Positions 1 to 6,484 of a stretch of 7,163 nt of DNA are shown here, in pieces. A program made the translations under genes and the position numbers. This DNA comes from Clostridia bacterium. Lineage in GTDB: Bacteria; Bacillota_A; Clostridia; Oscillospirales; CAG-272. The notes below the pieces were generated by a model. That model had not been told where the DNA came from. It did not search any database and was given only the letters and a program-made list of their open reading frames with translations. Where the stretch lies: contig JAFTRB010000167.1 of the NCBI GenBank assembly GCA_017462445.1, positions 1-7,163 on the forward strand, given 5' to 3'. The first letter of the stretch is position 1. Each line of letters begins with the position of its first letter.

Positions 1-3
1 GAT

Positions 4-1068
4 ATGATTATTTATTCTAAGAGCAGCGGCCTCAGAAATGCCGCGATAGGCAAGCTTGAGACCCCCATCAAGATGATCATCGAGAAGGAGAGCGATATGC
101 TTTCCAAGCAGGGCGGCATCTGTGAGTCTCTCTTTAATGTTGAGAAGAGCAATCGCTTTGGCGAGACTATCGTGAACCAGAGCGACTTCGGCATCTTTGC
201 GGCAACCGAGGAGGGAGCAGGCGCAACCCAGGACACCATCAAGGAGACCGGCAAGAAGTTCATTGAGCATATCCAGTTCACCAAGGAGTTCGTTATCACC
301 GCAGAGATGATGGAGGATGCGAACTACGGAGTTGGAGCAGATGCCAGAAGAAGGGCAGAGAGCTTTGTGCGCGCCTACCACAAGACAAGAAACAAGCTCT
401 GCGAGGCAGCGCTTGCAAACGGCACCCTCGCCTCCGCAAGCTTTGCAGGCACAACCATTGACCTGACCTGCGCGGATGGCAAGCCCCTCTTCTCCGGAAG
501 GCACACCTATGGTGACGGAAGCAAGACTCAGCCAAATTACTTCTTCGGTAATCTTCTCTATCACCCCGACGAGTCGGACAACCGCATACTGAATCCGGAG
601 AAGTTTGTCTACGCTCTCCATACTCTTTGCATGAAGTATCGCAGTATGAAGGATGACAACGGCGAGCCTCTTGGCTATACCCCCGATACCATTATACTCC
701 CCGGCAACAGACCCTTTCTTGAGTCAATGGTAAAGATAGTATGCGGCTCCGAAAAAGCACCCTTCTCCTCGAACAATGCGGTAAACCTTCATTTCGGAAA
801 GTGGAATATTATTACCCTTCCCGGCTGGACTGCGACCGAAGACTCACTGATGCTGATGTCCAGCGAGGCAAACAGAAATCTTGCGGGTAATATGTTCTTC
901 AACCGTATTCCCCTCTCGGTGTCCAACTGGGTGGACCATCACACCGGCAACTACGTCTGGAACGGTAGATGCCGATTTGGTATAGGCTTTGGCAGCTATA
1001 AGCATATCATTCTTGCCTTCGACTCTCTCAATGGCAAGGGAGATGCCGACTACTTCTTGATCTATTAA
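4..1068 (+). CDS. Phage major capsid protein, HK97-type fold (5' end at window edge)
   Basis: This gene most likely encodes the main shell protein of the virion head. The 354-residue product has the layout of HK97-fold capsid proteins of Firmicutes phages, distantly like the Mu gpT group. It has a short N-terminal arm with an AIGKLETPIKMIIE segment (residues 14-27). A charged E-loop-like region follows around residues 50-100. A long helix with many Arg/Lys lies near 113-136. The segment ADGKPLFSGRHT (157-168) is typical of this group. P-domain and A-domain strands include PDTIILPG (227-234) and FGKWNIITLPG (264-274). The C-terminus is rich in Gly, aromatic residues and beta structure. No separate scaffold or protease domain is visible. 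The frame stays open to base 1, so the ATG at 4 is plausible by similarity of the N-terminal arm but cannot be proven; its ribosome binding site would lie outside the window. The next gene is a likely neck protein, which fits a capsid role. Capsid assignment is based on remembered family resemblance, not a search. Confidence 0.85.
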   Translation: MIIYSKSSGLRNAAIGKLETPIKMIIEKESDMLSKQGGICESLFNVEKSNRFGETIVNQSDFGIFAATEEGAGATQDTIKETGKKFIEHIQFTKEFVITAEMMEDANYGVGADARRRAESFVRAYHKTRNKLCEAALANGTLASASFAGTTIDLTCADGKPLFSGRHTYGDGSKTQPNYFFGNLLYHPDESDNRILNPEKFVYALHTLCMKYRSMKDDNGEPLGYTPDTIILPGNRPFLESMVKIVCGSEKAPFSSNNAVNLHFGKWNIITLPGWTATEDSLMLMSSEANRNLAGNMFFNRIPLSVSNWVDHHTGNYVWNGRCRFGIGFGSYKHIILAFDSLNGKGDADYFLIY

Positions 1069-1076
1069 AATAAATG

Positions 1077-1106
1077 TTTACATTTTCGCTTAACTATTCC
1101 TTGAAT
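1077..1106 (+). promoter_or_regulatory. Possible weak sigma-70-type promoter in the post-capsid gap
   Basis: TTTACA at 1077-1082 matches the -35 consensus at five of six positions. TTGAAT at 1101-1106 matches the -10 consensus at four of six, with an 18-base spacer. A transcript would start just before or at the stem-loop at 1116. The surrounding gap is AT-rich, so such matches are easily found by chance. The gene could equally be served by read-through from the capsid gene. Weak support only. Confidence 0.2.
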
Positions 1107-1111
1107 AATTA
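1091..1111 (+). repeat. AT-rich imperfect inverted repeat
   Basis: TAACTATTC and GAATAATTA form two 9-base arms with one mismatch around a CTT loop. The stem is AT-rich and would be weak in RNA. It sits between the capsid stop codon and the strong GC-rich stem-loop. A smaller symmetrical element, AAATGT-TT-ACATTT, lies at 1072-1085. Either may be incidental to the AT-rich gap. A role as part of a terminator or as a protein-binding site is possible but not shown. Confidence 0.35.
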
Positions 1112-1115
1112 AGCA

Positions 1116-1156
1116 CGGGTGTCGCCATCTCCTCTTTCAGGGGAGATGGACGCCCG
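1116..1156 (+). promoter_or_regulatory. Strong stem-loop between capsid and adaptor genes
   Basis: The RNA can fold into a long hairpin. A lower stem of seven pairs joins 1116-1122 to 1150-1156, including one G-U pair. A two-base bulge (1123-1124) follows. An upper stem of ten pairs joins 1125-1134 to 1140-1149, including one G-U pair, and closes a TTTCA loop (1135-1139). The bases after it are TTAGACAAAAGG, so the U-run of a classical intrinsic terminator is missing. It ends 10 bases before the AGGAGG of the next gene. It could be a leaky terminator, an RNA-processing or stabilising site that keeps capsid output above that of downstream genes, or a translation-control element. The fold is seen directly in the sequence; the role is inferred. 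Confidence 0.7.
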
Positions 1157-1175
1157 TTAGACAAAAGGAGGAATA

Positions 1176-2003
1176 ATGACATACAAGCAACTGAAAAAGG
1201 ATGTTGTACGGCTTGGCTTTGAAACGGGGGTCGAGGACGACGAGGCTTTTCTTGGCGCGGCGAACTCCGCCCTTGAGCTTATCTATCTTGACCGCCCGAG
1301 GATAAAAACCGTACGACTTTTTATTACTCCGATCCCCCTCCTTTCCCACAGGGAAAAAATATCGCTTATCGGAAGAGCTGAGGAAATTGAGCTTATGGGC
1401 AATGCCTACTCCTTTACCACAGTTGGAAAGGGCTCGTACACCGTCACCGATGACCGAGGAAGCAGAGTGGTCAGGCTATCCCTTGGCGGCATTCTTCACC
1501 GCGGAAGAGTGGAGGGAAAGGGGACTCTGCGCTTTGATAGCGAGGGGATGCTTACGATCTTTGACCTTTGCTCCTTCGATGGCATTTCAGATGAAGAGGA
1601 AATTCCACTCTACTCTGCCATGCGTGAAATTGATGTCACAGAGGGAAAAGGCGATCTGCGCTCCTTTGCAAAGGCGCCGACCGATGGAAGAGGAAGGCCT
1701 GTTAATGGCGCTCTGACAAGGGGTGACGCCCTCCTTCTCCCCTGGGATTATGTAGGCGAGATCTTTCTGGATTACTATCGCTCGCCAAACCACATTACGG
1801 GCGATAATGACGAGGAGAGTATAGATGTTTCGGCGGAGATGGCGCCGCTCCTCCCTTTACTCACCGCGGCGTATATCTGGTTGGACGATGACAGTGACAA
1901 GGCGCAATATTATATGGCTATGTACCGCCAGGGGCTTTCCACGGTTATGCGCTATTCTCAGCGCGCCATTGACGAGGAATACAGGACAAACGGGTGGGGC
2001 TGA
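1176..2003 (+). CDS. Probable head-tail adaptor (neck) protein
   Basis: The 275-residue product is probably the ring protein that docks under the portal and carries the tail (the role of T7 gp11, P22 gp4 or HK97 gp6). Residues 1-40 form helices with a TYKQLKKDVVRLG start, typical of neck proteins. Residues about 70-200 are beta-rich and Gly-rich, with a motif around AYSFTTVGKGSYTV (77-90) that looks like a beta-sandwich insertion. Residues about 215-268 return to helices, with PLLPLLTAAYIWLDDDSDKA (224-243) and YYMAMYRQGL (245-254), the usual C-terminal helix pair of these adaptors. The ATG is well supported: a perfect AGGAGG (1166-1171) lies four bases upstream. The gene follows the capsid gene and its stop codon overlaps the next start by one base, implying translational coupling. 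The adaptor call rests on helical pattern and gene order. A generic structural protein remains possible. Confidence 0.6.
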   Translation: MTYKQLKKDVVRLGFETGVEDDEAFLGAANSALELIYLDRPRIKTVRLFITPIPLLSHREKISLIGRAEEIELMGNAYSFTTVGKGSYTVTDDRGSRVVRLSLGGILHRGRVEGKGTLRFDSEGMLTIFDLCSFDGISDEEEIPLYSAMREIDVTEGKGDLRSFAKAPTDGRGRPVNGALTRGDALLLPWDYVGEIFLDYYRSPNHITGDNDEESIDVSAEMAPLLPLLTAAYIWLDDDSDKAQYYMAMYRQGLSTVMRYSQRAIDEEYRTNGWG

Positions 2004-2005
2004 TG
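1983..2005 (+). promoter_or_regulatory. Start region of the large tail gene: two candidate starts
   Basis: The upstream gene ends with TGA at 2001-2003, and ATG at 2003-2005 overlaps it by one base. A GGTGGGG tract (1993-1999) precedes this ATG as a weak ribosome site. A GTG at 1994 in the same frame, with AGGA at 1983-1986 seven bases before it, would add three residues (MGL). The ATG is preferred because a one-base overlap matches the tight packing of this operon. Confidence 0.5.
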
Positions 2006-4678
2006 ACTAAATACAGGAAGAACGGTTCGTATTACGAATACACACGCGCATATACAGGCCTCAGCGGAATCAGAGCCGGTGGCGCCGACGGCTTTATTGA
2101 ATGTATAGAGAACCTATACAGGGATTACAGCTCCAGCGGTGGCAGACTGCTTGAAAGCATTCCGGGCTACAGATGCCTTTTGAAGCTGCCGAAAAAAATT
2201 CACGCGATCTATCCCCTTGCGAAAAGAGACGGAGGAGAGGAGCTTATCATTCACATTGACGGCAGTCTCGTTATGCTTAAGCCCGAGAACCCCTCAAGGG
2301 TAGCAGTTCTATGCTATCTGGAGGGGAGCAAAAGCACTGCCTTCAGGTTTGGGGACTATCTTTATGTTTTCCTGAGCGGTCAGATGCTGCGCATAAGCGA
2401 GGGCGGAGTATGCAAGGTGATAGGTCCGGACAGAGCGCTTGCCCCCTACTCTCCCCTTCTCTACTATGACGGCAAGAGCTATGAGCAGAGAAATCTCCTG
2501 ACTCCCTCGGCAAGAGAGAAAAGGCGGATATACAGCTCCGAGCGCTTCGCCTATGGCAATCCCGAGATAAAATACCGAATAGAGGATACCGTGTTAAATT
2601 ATTGCTCGGTAATCGGAGCGCAGGACAGCCTGGAGGGTGAGCTGTACATTCCCGGCTACACAACAATAGGCGGAGTCGAATACAAGGTTGTTGAGGTGGT
2701 TGATGGCGCCTTTGCCCTCAACACAAAAATAACAGAGGTCAAGCTTGGCGAGGGCATAGAACGAATAGGCAAGTTCGCCTTTCGCGGGAACACATCGCTA
2801 AGGAGAGTCATCACCCCTCGCTCGTTAAGGCTTATCGACAACGCCGCCTTCCAGGATTGTGAAAATCTGAGCGAGGTTTACCTGTCGGGCGGATTGGAAT
2901 TCATAGGGCTTTCGCTCTTCAACTTTTGCAATAAGCTTAGCACGGTTTATTATTCGCTGGACGACGAGCATCTTGAAAGGGTGGAAAACCAAGAGCTGCT
3001 GAGAGCGTACGAAATAATATTCGGCAGGGAAAGCCTTGAATGCCGGGTTGCCATTCCAATCTATTCTGAGCCAACCCTGGTGGAGGATGTGCTGATTGAC
3101 GGAGAAAGCACAGAATTTGCTCTTCAACAAGCGGAGGGAAAAATATCTGCTGTTCTTCTGGATCTGGAGAACCCCTGGGCGCTTGACGGACACGAGGTGG
3201 AGATCCATCTGAGAATAGCTGACAAGCCTTCCACCTTTGGCTCGGGAGCTGACAGGGCGCCTGTCAGCGGTTGGGAAGCGATTACAGGCTGCACCGTAAG
3301 CGAAAAGTTTGACGGGAGGCTATTCTTAAGCGGCAACCCACGGCTCCCGGGCGCAGTATTCTTCTCCTCGGAGGGTGTAGATGGCACGGAGGAGCCACTC
3401 TATTTCGGAGAATACAACTACTTCAATGACTCCCGTGGAGAGAGCAGGATCATTTCTATGCTTGCGGTGAGAGACTCTCTGGCAATCTTCAAGGACAAAG
3501 ATGACGGAACGGGCAGTATAATCTATCACTACGGAAAAAGCACAGAGGACGGTATGCTGCCAAGAATTTACCCGGTCAGCTCTATCCATTCCGAGCTTTG
3601 CGCCATAGGACCGTCACGCAGCTTCTTCGATGACCCCGTGTTCATAAGCCCTATTGGCGTTTGCGGCATCGAGCATAAAAGCCTTGAATATGAGAGAAGC
3701 ATCTCAAAGCGCTCCAGCAATGTAAACTATTATTTGCTTTCGGAGAAGCTGGACCAGGCGGATATCTTCGAGTGGCTGGGCTACCTCGGGGTTGCGGTGA
3801 ATGGCAACATCTATCTTGCCGACTCACGGGACACAACCACAGTCGGAGGGCTAAAAGAGTACGAATGGTATATGATAAAGGGGGTTGGCAGATGGGATAA
3901 CCAGGCACCCGTGTATAAATATTCGGCAAATTCCGCCTATGATATCAAAACCCATAGCCGGGTTGATGAAGAAGTAAGCGGGACCGTATACAGCGAGCAA
4001 TACGGCACCTCTGACGGGGAGAACGAGCTTATGTATTATACACTGGAGAAGGATGAAAAATATGCTGTCTGCAAAACCGGCGAATACCGCGGCGGTGTCT
4101 TTTCCCCCGGGCGATGCTTTACCTCCTCTGACGGAGTGCATCTCTACTTTACCGCCTCCGACGGCTATCTTTACACCTTCAATAACGATATGCGCGGCGC
4201 AGCTCCGGACAGGATAAGGCTTGCCGAGGGCTTTGACGCAGAGGAATATGAGAGGACTATGGGCAAGCAAATCCATCCTGACTTCTATGACTTTGATGGC
4301 AGAGCCGTGAGATATGCCCTAAGAACCAGACTTGACAACTGCGGTGTGCCACACCTGGCAAAGGATAGCGTCAAGGGCTCGCTCATAGCAAAAATAAAGA
4401 GCTTTACCAAGGCGTCGCTTTCGCTTGAGGTTGCGACAGACAGAGGCGGCTATCGGGAGATCGTTGAATTTTCCCCCTCCCTTCTATCCTTCCACGATTT
4501 AGATTTCTCCTCTTTAGGCTTTGCGATCCTGGAGAGCTATACACTCCCCTTCAACGAAAAGGAGAAAAACTGGGTCGATAAATCCATATCCATCTACACA
4601 GAGCGTTTCCAAAGCCCGATAGGCATAGAAAACATAGCCTTCCGCTATCGGCTACGTGGAAACATCAAGAAAAAATAA
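2003..4678 (+). CDS. Putative tail nozzle/stabilisation protein with embedded leucine-rich-repeat domain
   Basis: The 891-residue product resembles the large propeller-rich proteins that close the short tail of podoviruses (T7 gp12 / P22 gp10 type). That assignment is inferred from motifs and gene order. The N-terminus has ENLYRDY (36-42) and LLESIPGYR (49-57), the usual 'neck-binding' opening, followed by beta strands and RNLLTP (163-168). Residues about 191-317 then form a BspA-like LRR domain (see separate entry). Residues about 435-640 return to beta-propeller-like sequence, beginning with FDGRLFLSGNPRLPGAVFFS (436-455), a segment characteristic of this class. Residues 640-891 are further beta-rich blades such as SSDGVHLYFTASDGYLYTF (708-726), ending in a basic IKKK tail. 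There is no signal peptide or membrane segment. It is the largest gene in the window, coupled to the adaptor gene upstream. A receptor-binding or minor tail protein is the main alternative. Confidence 0.55.
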   Translation: MTKYRKNGSYYEYTRAYTGLSGIRAGGADGFIECIENLYRDYSSSGGRLLESIPGYRCLLKLPKKIHAIYPLAKRDGGEELIIHIDGSLVMLKPENPSRVAVLCYLEGSKSTAFRFGDYLYVFLSGQMLRISEGGVCKVIGPDRALAPYSPLLYYDGKSYEQRNLLTPSAREKRRIYSSERFAYGNPEIKYRIEDTVLNYCSVIGAQDSLEGELYIPGYTTIGGVEYKVVEVVDGAFALNTKITEVKLGEGIERIGKFAFRGNTSLRRVITPRSLRLIDNAAFQDCENLSEVYLSGGLEFIGLSLFNFCNKLSTVYYSLDDEHLERVENQELLRAYEIIFGRESLECRVAIPIYSEPTLVEDVLIDGESTEFALQQAEGKISAVLLDLENPWALDGHEVEIHLRIADKPSTFGSGADRAPVSGWEAITGCTVSEKFDGRLFLSGNPRLPGAVFFSSEGVDGTEEPLYFGEYNYFNDSRGESRIISMLAVRDSLAIFKDKDDGTGSIIYHYGKSTEDGMLPRIYPVSSIHSELCAIGPSRSFFDDPVFISPIGVCGIEHKSLEYERSISKRSSNVNYYLLSEKLDQADIFEWLGYLGVAVNGNIYLADSRDTTTVGGLKEYEWYMIKGVGRWDNQAPVYKYSANSAYDIKTHSRVDEEVSGTVYSEQYGTSDGENELMYYTLEKDEKYAVCKTGEYRGGVFSPGRCFTSSDGVHLYFTASDGYLYTFNNDMRGAAPDRIRLAEGFDAEEYERTMGKQIHPDFYDFDGRAVRYALRTRLDNCGVPHLAKDSVKGSLIAKIKSFTKASLSLEVATDRGGYREIVEFSPSLLSFHDLDFSSLGFAILESYTLPFNEKEKNWVDKSISIYTERFQSPIGIENIAFRYRLRGNIKKK
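2573..2953 (+). repeat. BspA/LRR_5-type leucine-rich-repeat domain within the tail protein
   Basis: Residues 191-317 of the large tail protein carry four repeats with a strict 23-residue period. The anchor phenylalanines are at 237, 260, 283 and 306, in the contexts DGAF, KFAF, NAAF and LSLF. Each is followed by an N/C-x-x-L-x-x-V step such as NTSLRRV and CENLSEV. The lead-in LYIPGYTTIGGVEYKVVEV (215-233) is the usual cap of BspA-type LRR domains. These are common on surface proteins of gut Firmicutes, Bacteroides and Treponema. The repeats are diverged in DNA, so this is a protein repeat rather than a recent DNA duplication. Confidence 0.85.
3248..3268. repeat. Perfect 9-bp inverted repeat inside the large tail gene
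   Basis: GCTGACAGG and CCTGTCAGC are perfect reverse complements separated by GCG. In RNA this gives a stable nine-pair hairpin with a three-base loop. It encodes ADRAPVS (residues 416-422), a linker shortly before the propeller motif at 436. No U-run follows, so it is not a terminator. It may be chance or an RNA-structure element. Confidence 0.6.
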
Positions 4679-4695
4679 GGAGAAAAGGAAAAAAT

Positions 4696-5064
4696 ATGAA
4701 AGCAACAGCTATAACCGATGCCGAAATAGCCGACAAGCTTGTGGCATCGCTCCCAACAAGGCCAACGGCGCCAGCCGCCTTTGGCGGCAGAGACTACTCT
4801 GCCAAGGAGATGAAGGAGGCCTTCGATGCTCTGCCCCTATTCATAAGGGACAGGCTCAACCTCCTGCTTGAAAACATCGAAAGCGAGGGGACCGATTCGA
4901 TAGCCCATTCTATCCCCACGGGAATAAGGACCGGACACACCCTTGCCGACCTGTTTGAGGAAATACGCTCCGGAGCCATTCTCTCAACCATTACAGTAAA
5001 CGGCGAGAGCTTTTACTCGCTTTTGTCACGAATCAAAGCACACCTCGACGGGGAGGGCGTATGA
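4696..5064 (+). CDS. Small phage structural protein of unknown function
   Basis: The product has 122 residues, no signal peptide and no membrane segment. Residues 20-54 contain a Pro/Ala stretch leading into FGGRDYSAKEMKEAFDALP (29-47) and then FIRDRLN (49-55). This arrangement (an aromatic-Gly segment, a K-x-x-FD-x-L helix, then a helix ending in RLN) recurs in small proteins of the tail or minor-structural region of clostridial phages, as far as I recall. The remainder (56-122) is predicted helical and beta mixed, with TITVNGESFYSLLSRIKAHL (98-117). The ATG at 4696 is preceded by AAAAGGA (4683-4689), with a further AAGGAG (4677-4682) overlapping the previous stop codon. Its last four bases overlap the next gene (ATGA), so the two are probably translated together. 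I cannot name it; a tail accessory, assembly factor or minor virion protein would fit the position. Confidence 0.75.
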   Translation: MKATAITDAEIADKLVASLPTRPTAPAAFGGRDYSAKEMKEAFDALPLFIRDRLNLLLENIESEGTDSIAHSIPTGIRTGHTLADLFEEIRSGAILSTITVNGESFYSLLSRIKAHLDGEGV

Positions 5065-5456
5065 CAAAAATCGAATACTCGCTCTACGGAAGGCTTGGCG
5101 AATGGCGCGCCTTTTCAAGAGGCGACTCAATGCTTGAGCTTTCCTTCCCCGGGCAGAATAGTGGGCTTGTTATTTTGGGTGGCAGCACATACCCAATAAA
5201 GAACGGAGTGTGCATTGTAAATACTAGTTTACATAAAGACGGCATATATAACGCAAAAATTGACACGGGTGACGGTCTTGTCGAGCTTGAGCCGATTCGG
5301 ATCGAGCGCGGAAAGGCTACCCCGACTCTCACCGATGACAGCGTTATCCGCCGCCTTTGCGCAAGGGTTGAGTCCCTGGAGAGACGGTTGGAGGAGCAAG
5401 CGAATGCCCTCTCTGAATTAACAAAAAGAATGGGCAACCATCTAAAACTATTTTGA
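5061..5456 (+). CDS. Small protein: beta domain plus C-terminal coiled coil
   Basis: The product has 131 residues in two parts. Residues 1-90 are beta-rich, with SGLVILGGSTYPIKNGVCIV (34-53), then DGIYNAKIDT (59-68) and LVELEPIRIERGKATP (72-87). This resembles a small immunoglobulin-like or carbohydrate-binding-like sandwich of the type seen in phage tail accessory proteins. Residues 94-124 form a coiled coil with heptad-spaced hydrophobics (VIRRLCARVESLERRLEEQ, 94-112), suggesting a dimer or trimer. The start is set by GGGAGG (5051-5056), four bases before ATG, and by the ATGA overlap with the preceding gene. There is no secretion signal. It could be a tail decoration, a trimeric spike element or a chaperone. 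The order, just after the putative nozzle and its small partner, supports a virion or assembly role, but the function is unknown. Confidence 0.75.
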   Translation: MTKIEYSLYGRLGEWRAFSRGDSMLELSFPGQNSGLVILGGSTYPIKNGVCIVNTSLHKDGIYNAKIDTGDGLVELEPIRIERGKATPTLTDDSVIRRLCARVESLERRLEEQANALSELTKRMGNHLKLF

Positions 5457-5469
5457 GAAAGGAACTAAG

Positions 5470-6132
5470 ATGAAAAGAAGCATCAAACTAATTATTTTCA
5501 CCCTTATTCTTGCCCTTGTGATGATTCCCGTCACCGCAAGCGCAGAGGAGTACAGCGAGGGTGCCACCCTCACCGATGTCACCAAGGAGGGCTCGACAGA
5601 AAGCGGGAACACGCCATCCGACACCCTCACAAATGATGTTGAAACGGTAACAAGCCCCTTTGCGGTAATATACAGCTTTGCGCTTGAGCATATTGGCGAG
5701 ATTTTCTCTGTTCTCTCCTTCATAGGCGCGGCAATTATTGCCATTCTGTATAAAAAGGGACTTCTCCCCACTCTCCGCACTACACTCGGAAGCATGGCCG
5801 ATATTATATCCGGAATTAAGGATACCGCCGAAAGGAGCGAGAGTGCCTCGTCAGAGATAAAGGAGCAGATAACAAAGAGACTAAACCAAGCCGAGGGCGG
5901 CATCAATACGATCTGCACCACGCTTGACAGTCTTTCCGCAAGGCTCGAGGCACTCGCCGCCGATGATGAGAAAAGAAAAATGAGAGAGATTATGGGCGCC
6001 CAGATCGATATGCTCTATGAGATATTTCTCTCAAGCGGCCTTCCCGAATACCAGAAGGAAGCGGTCAGGGAAAGAATGCAGGCAATGAAAGAGGTGCTTA
6101 AAAATGAAGAAACGCCTACCATTGCCGATTAA
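5470..6132 (+). CDS. Signal-peptide, single-span membrane protein with cytoplasmic coiled coil
   Basis: The 220-residue product begins with a clear Sec-type signal peptide: basic MKRSIK, a hydrophobic core (7-20) and VTASA as the likely cleavage site at 25. A Ser/Thr/Glu-rich linker (26-62) would face outside. A hydrophobic span covers about 71-94 (HIGEIFSVLSFIGAAIIAIL), followed by positive YKKG, giving an outside-to-inside orientation. Residues 105-165 are helical with coiled-coil character, and a final helical block contains AQIDMLYEIFLSSGLPEYQK (177-196). Similar C-termini occur, as I recall, in unnamed proteins near the lysis or tail genes of clostridial phages. The start is set by GAAAGGA (5457-5463), six bases before ATG. 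The 3' end overlaps the next gene by 29 bases. Possible roles are holin-like, envelope-penetration or exclusion protein. No family can be named with confidence. Confidence 0.75.
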   Translation: MKRSIKLIIFTLILALVMIPVTASAEEYSEGATLTDVTKEGSTESGNTPSDTLTNDVETVTSPFAVIYSFALEHIGEIFSVLSFIGAAIIAILYKKGLLPTLRTTLGSMADIISGIKDTAERSESASSEIKEQITKRLNQAEGGINTICTTLDSLSARLEALAADDEKRKMREIMGAQIDMLYEIFLSSGLPEYQKEAVRERMQAMKEVLKNEETPTIAD

Positions 6133-6484
6133 TCTTCTTCTTTGGCTCCTTGGCATTCTTCTCTCCATAGGCTCGCCACTGATCGCCACCCTCAGCTTCT
6201 TCCCTCTTTGGGTTGCCGAGGGGGGCGAGGTGATGGTCTCTGGCTTTACTCTGCTCCTCCTTCTGCTTTGCGCCCTCCCGATATACAGGCTTATAAAAAG
6301 GGGAATCGCCTCCCCCTCCGGAATAACCCTGTGGCTGATTCTGTTTTTGTTATTCTTCGCGCTTTCGCGCATTGCAGAGCAGATGACGGTCATATCGCTC
6401 GTCGGTCTTATCGGCAACCTTTTAGGAGGAGCGCTGTTTAAGCTAAGAGAAAGACTAAGCGAGGGAGATAGAGATGAAGGATGA
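6104..6484 (+). CDS. Small multi-span membrane protein (holin-like possibility)
   Basis: The 126-residue product is almost entirely hydrophobic. Segments are at about 8-35, 45-63, 72-89 and 94-113, separated by short polar turns such as YRLIKRG (61-67) and SRIAEQ (88-93). The charged tail KLRERLSEGDRDEG (113-126) would lie in the cytoplasm. Size and topology allow a class I-type holin, but four spans and no recognised motif leave this open. AAAGAGGTG (6088-6096) lies seven bases before the ATG. The gene overlaps its upstream neighbour by 29 bases in a different frame and the downstream gene by 11 bases, so all three are probably co-translated. No endolysin gene is visible within the window, so a lysis role cannot be supported by context. 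Confidence 0.7.
   Translation: MKKRLPLPINLLLWLLGILLSIGSPLIATLSFFPLWVAEGGEVMVSGFTLLLLLLCALPIYRLIKRGIASPSGITLWLILFLLFFALSRIAEQMTVISLVGLIGNLLGGALFKLRERLSEGDRDEG

Noticed and set aside
1116..1156. Classical intrinsic terminator
   Set aside because: The hairpin is strong but is followed by TTAGACAAAAGG with no U-run, so it is listed as a stem-loop of uncertain role.
3851..4276. 141-residue open frame on the minus strand
   Set aside because: It is antisense to the large tail gene, and its composition looks like a frame shadow with no recognisable domain or gene context.
4774..4788. Inverted repeat GCCGCC-TTT-GGCGGC
   Set aside because: It is short, lies inside the 122-residue gene, and is explained by Ala-Ala-Phe-Gly-Gly codons; chance is likely.
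4656..4871. 71-residue + strand frame spanning the end of the tail gene and the start of the next
   Set aside because: It overlaps two well-supported genes out of frame, and its sequence looks like a shifted reading of the 122-residue protein.
5448..5921. 157-residue open frame on the minus strand
   Set aside because: It lies wholly opposite the well-supported signal-peptide gene, has no convincing ribosome site, and its hydrophobic stretches mirror the sense gene.
6088..6132. Programmed frameshift joining the 5470 and 6104 genes
   Set aside because: There is a 29-base overlap but no clear slippery heptamer, and the downstream gene has its own good ribosome site and ATG.
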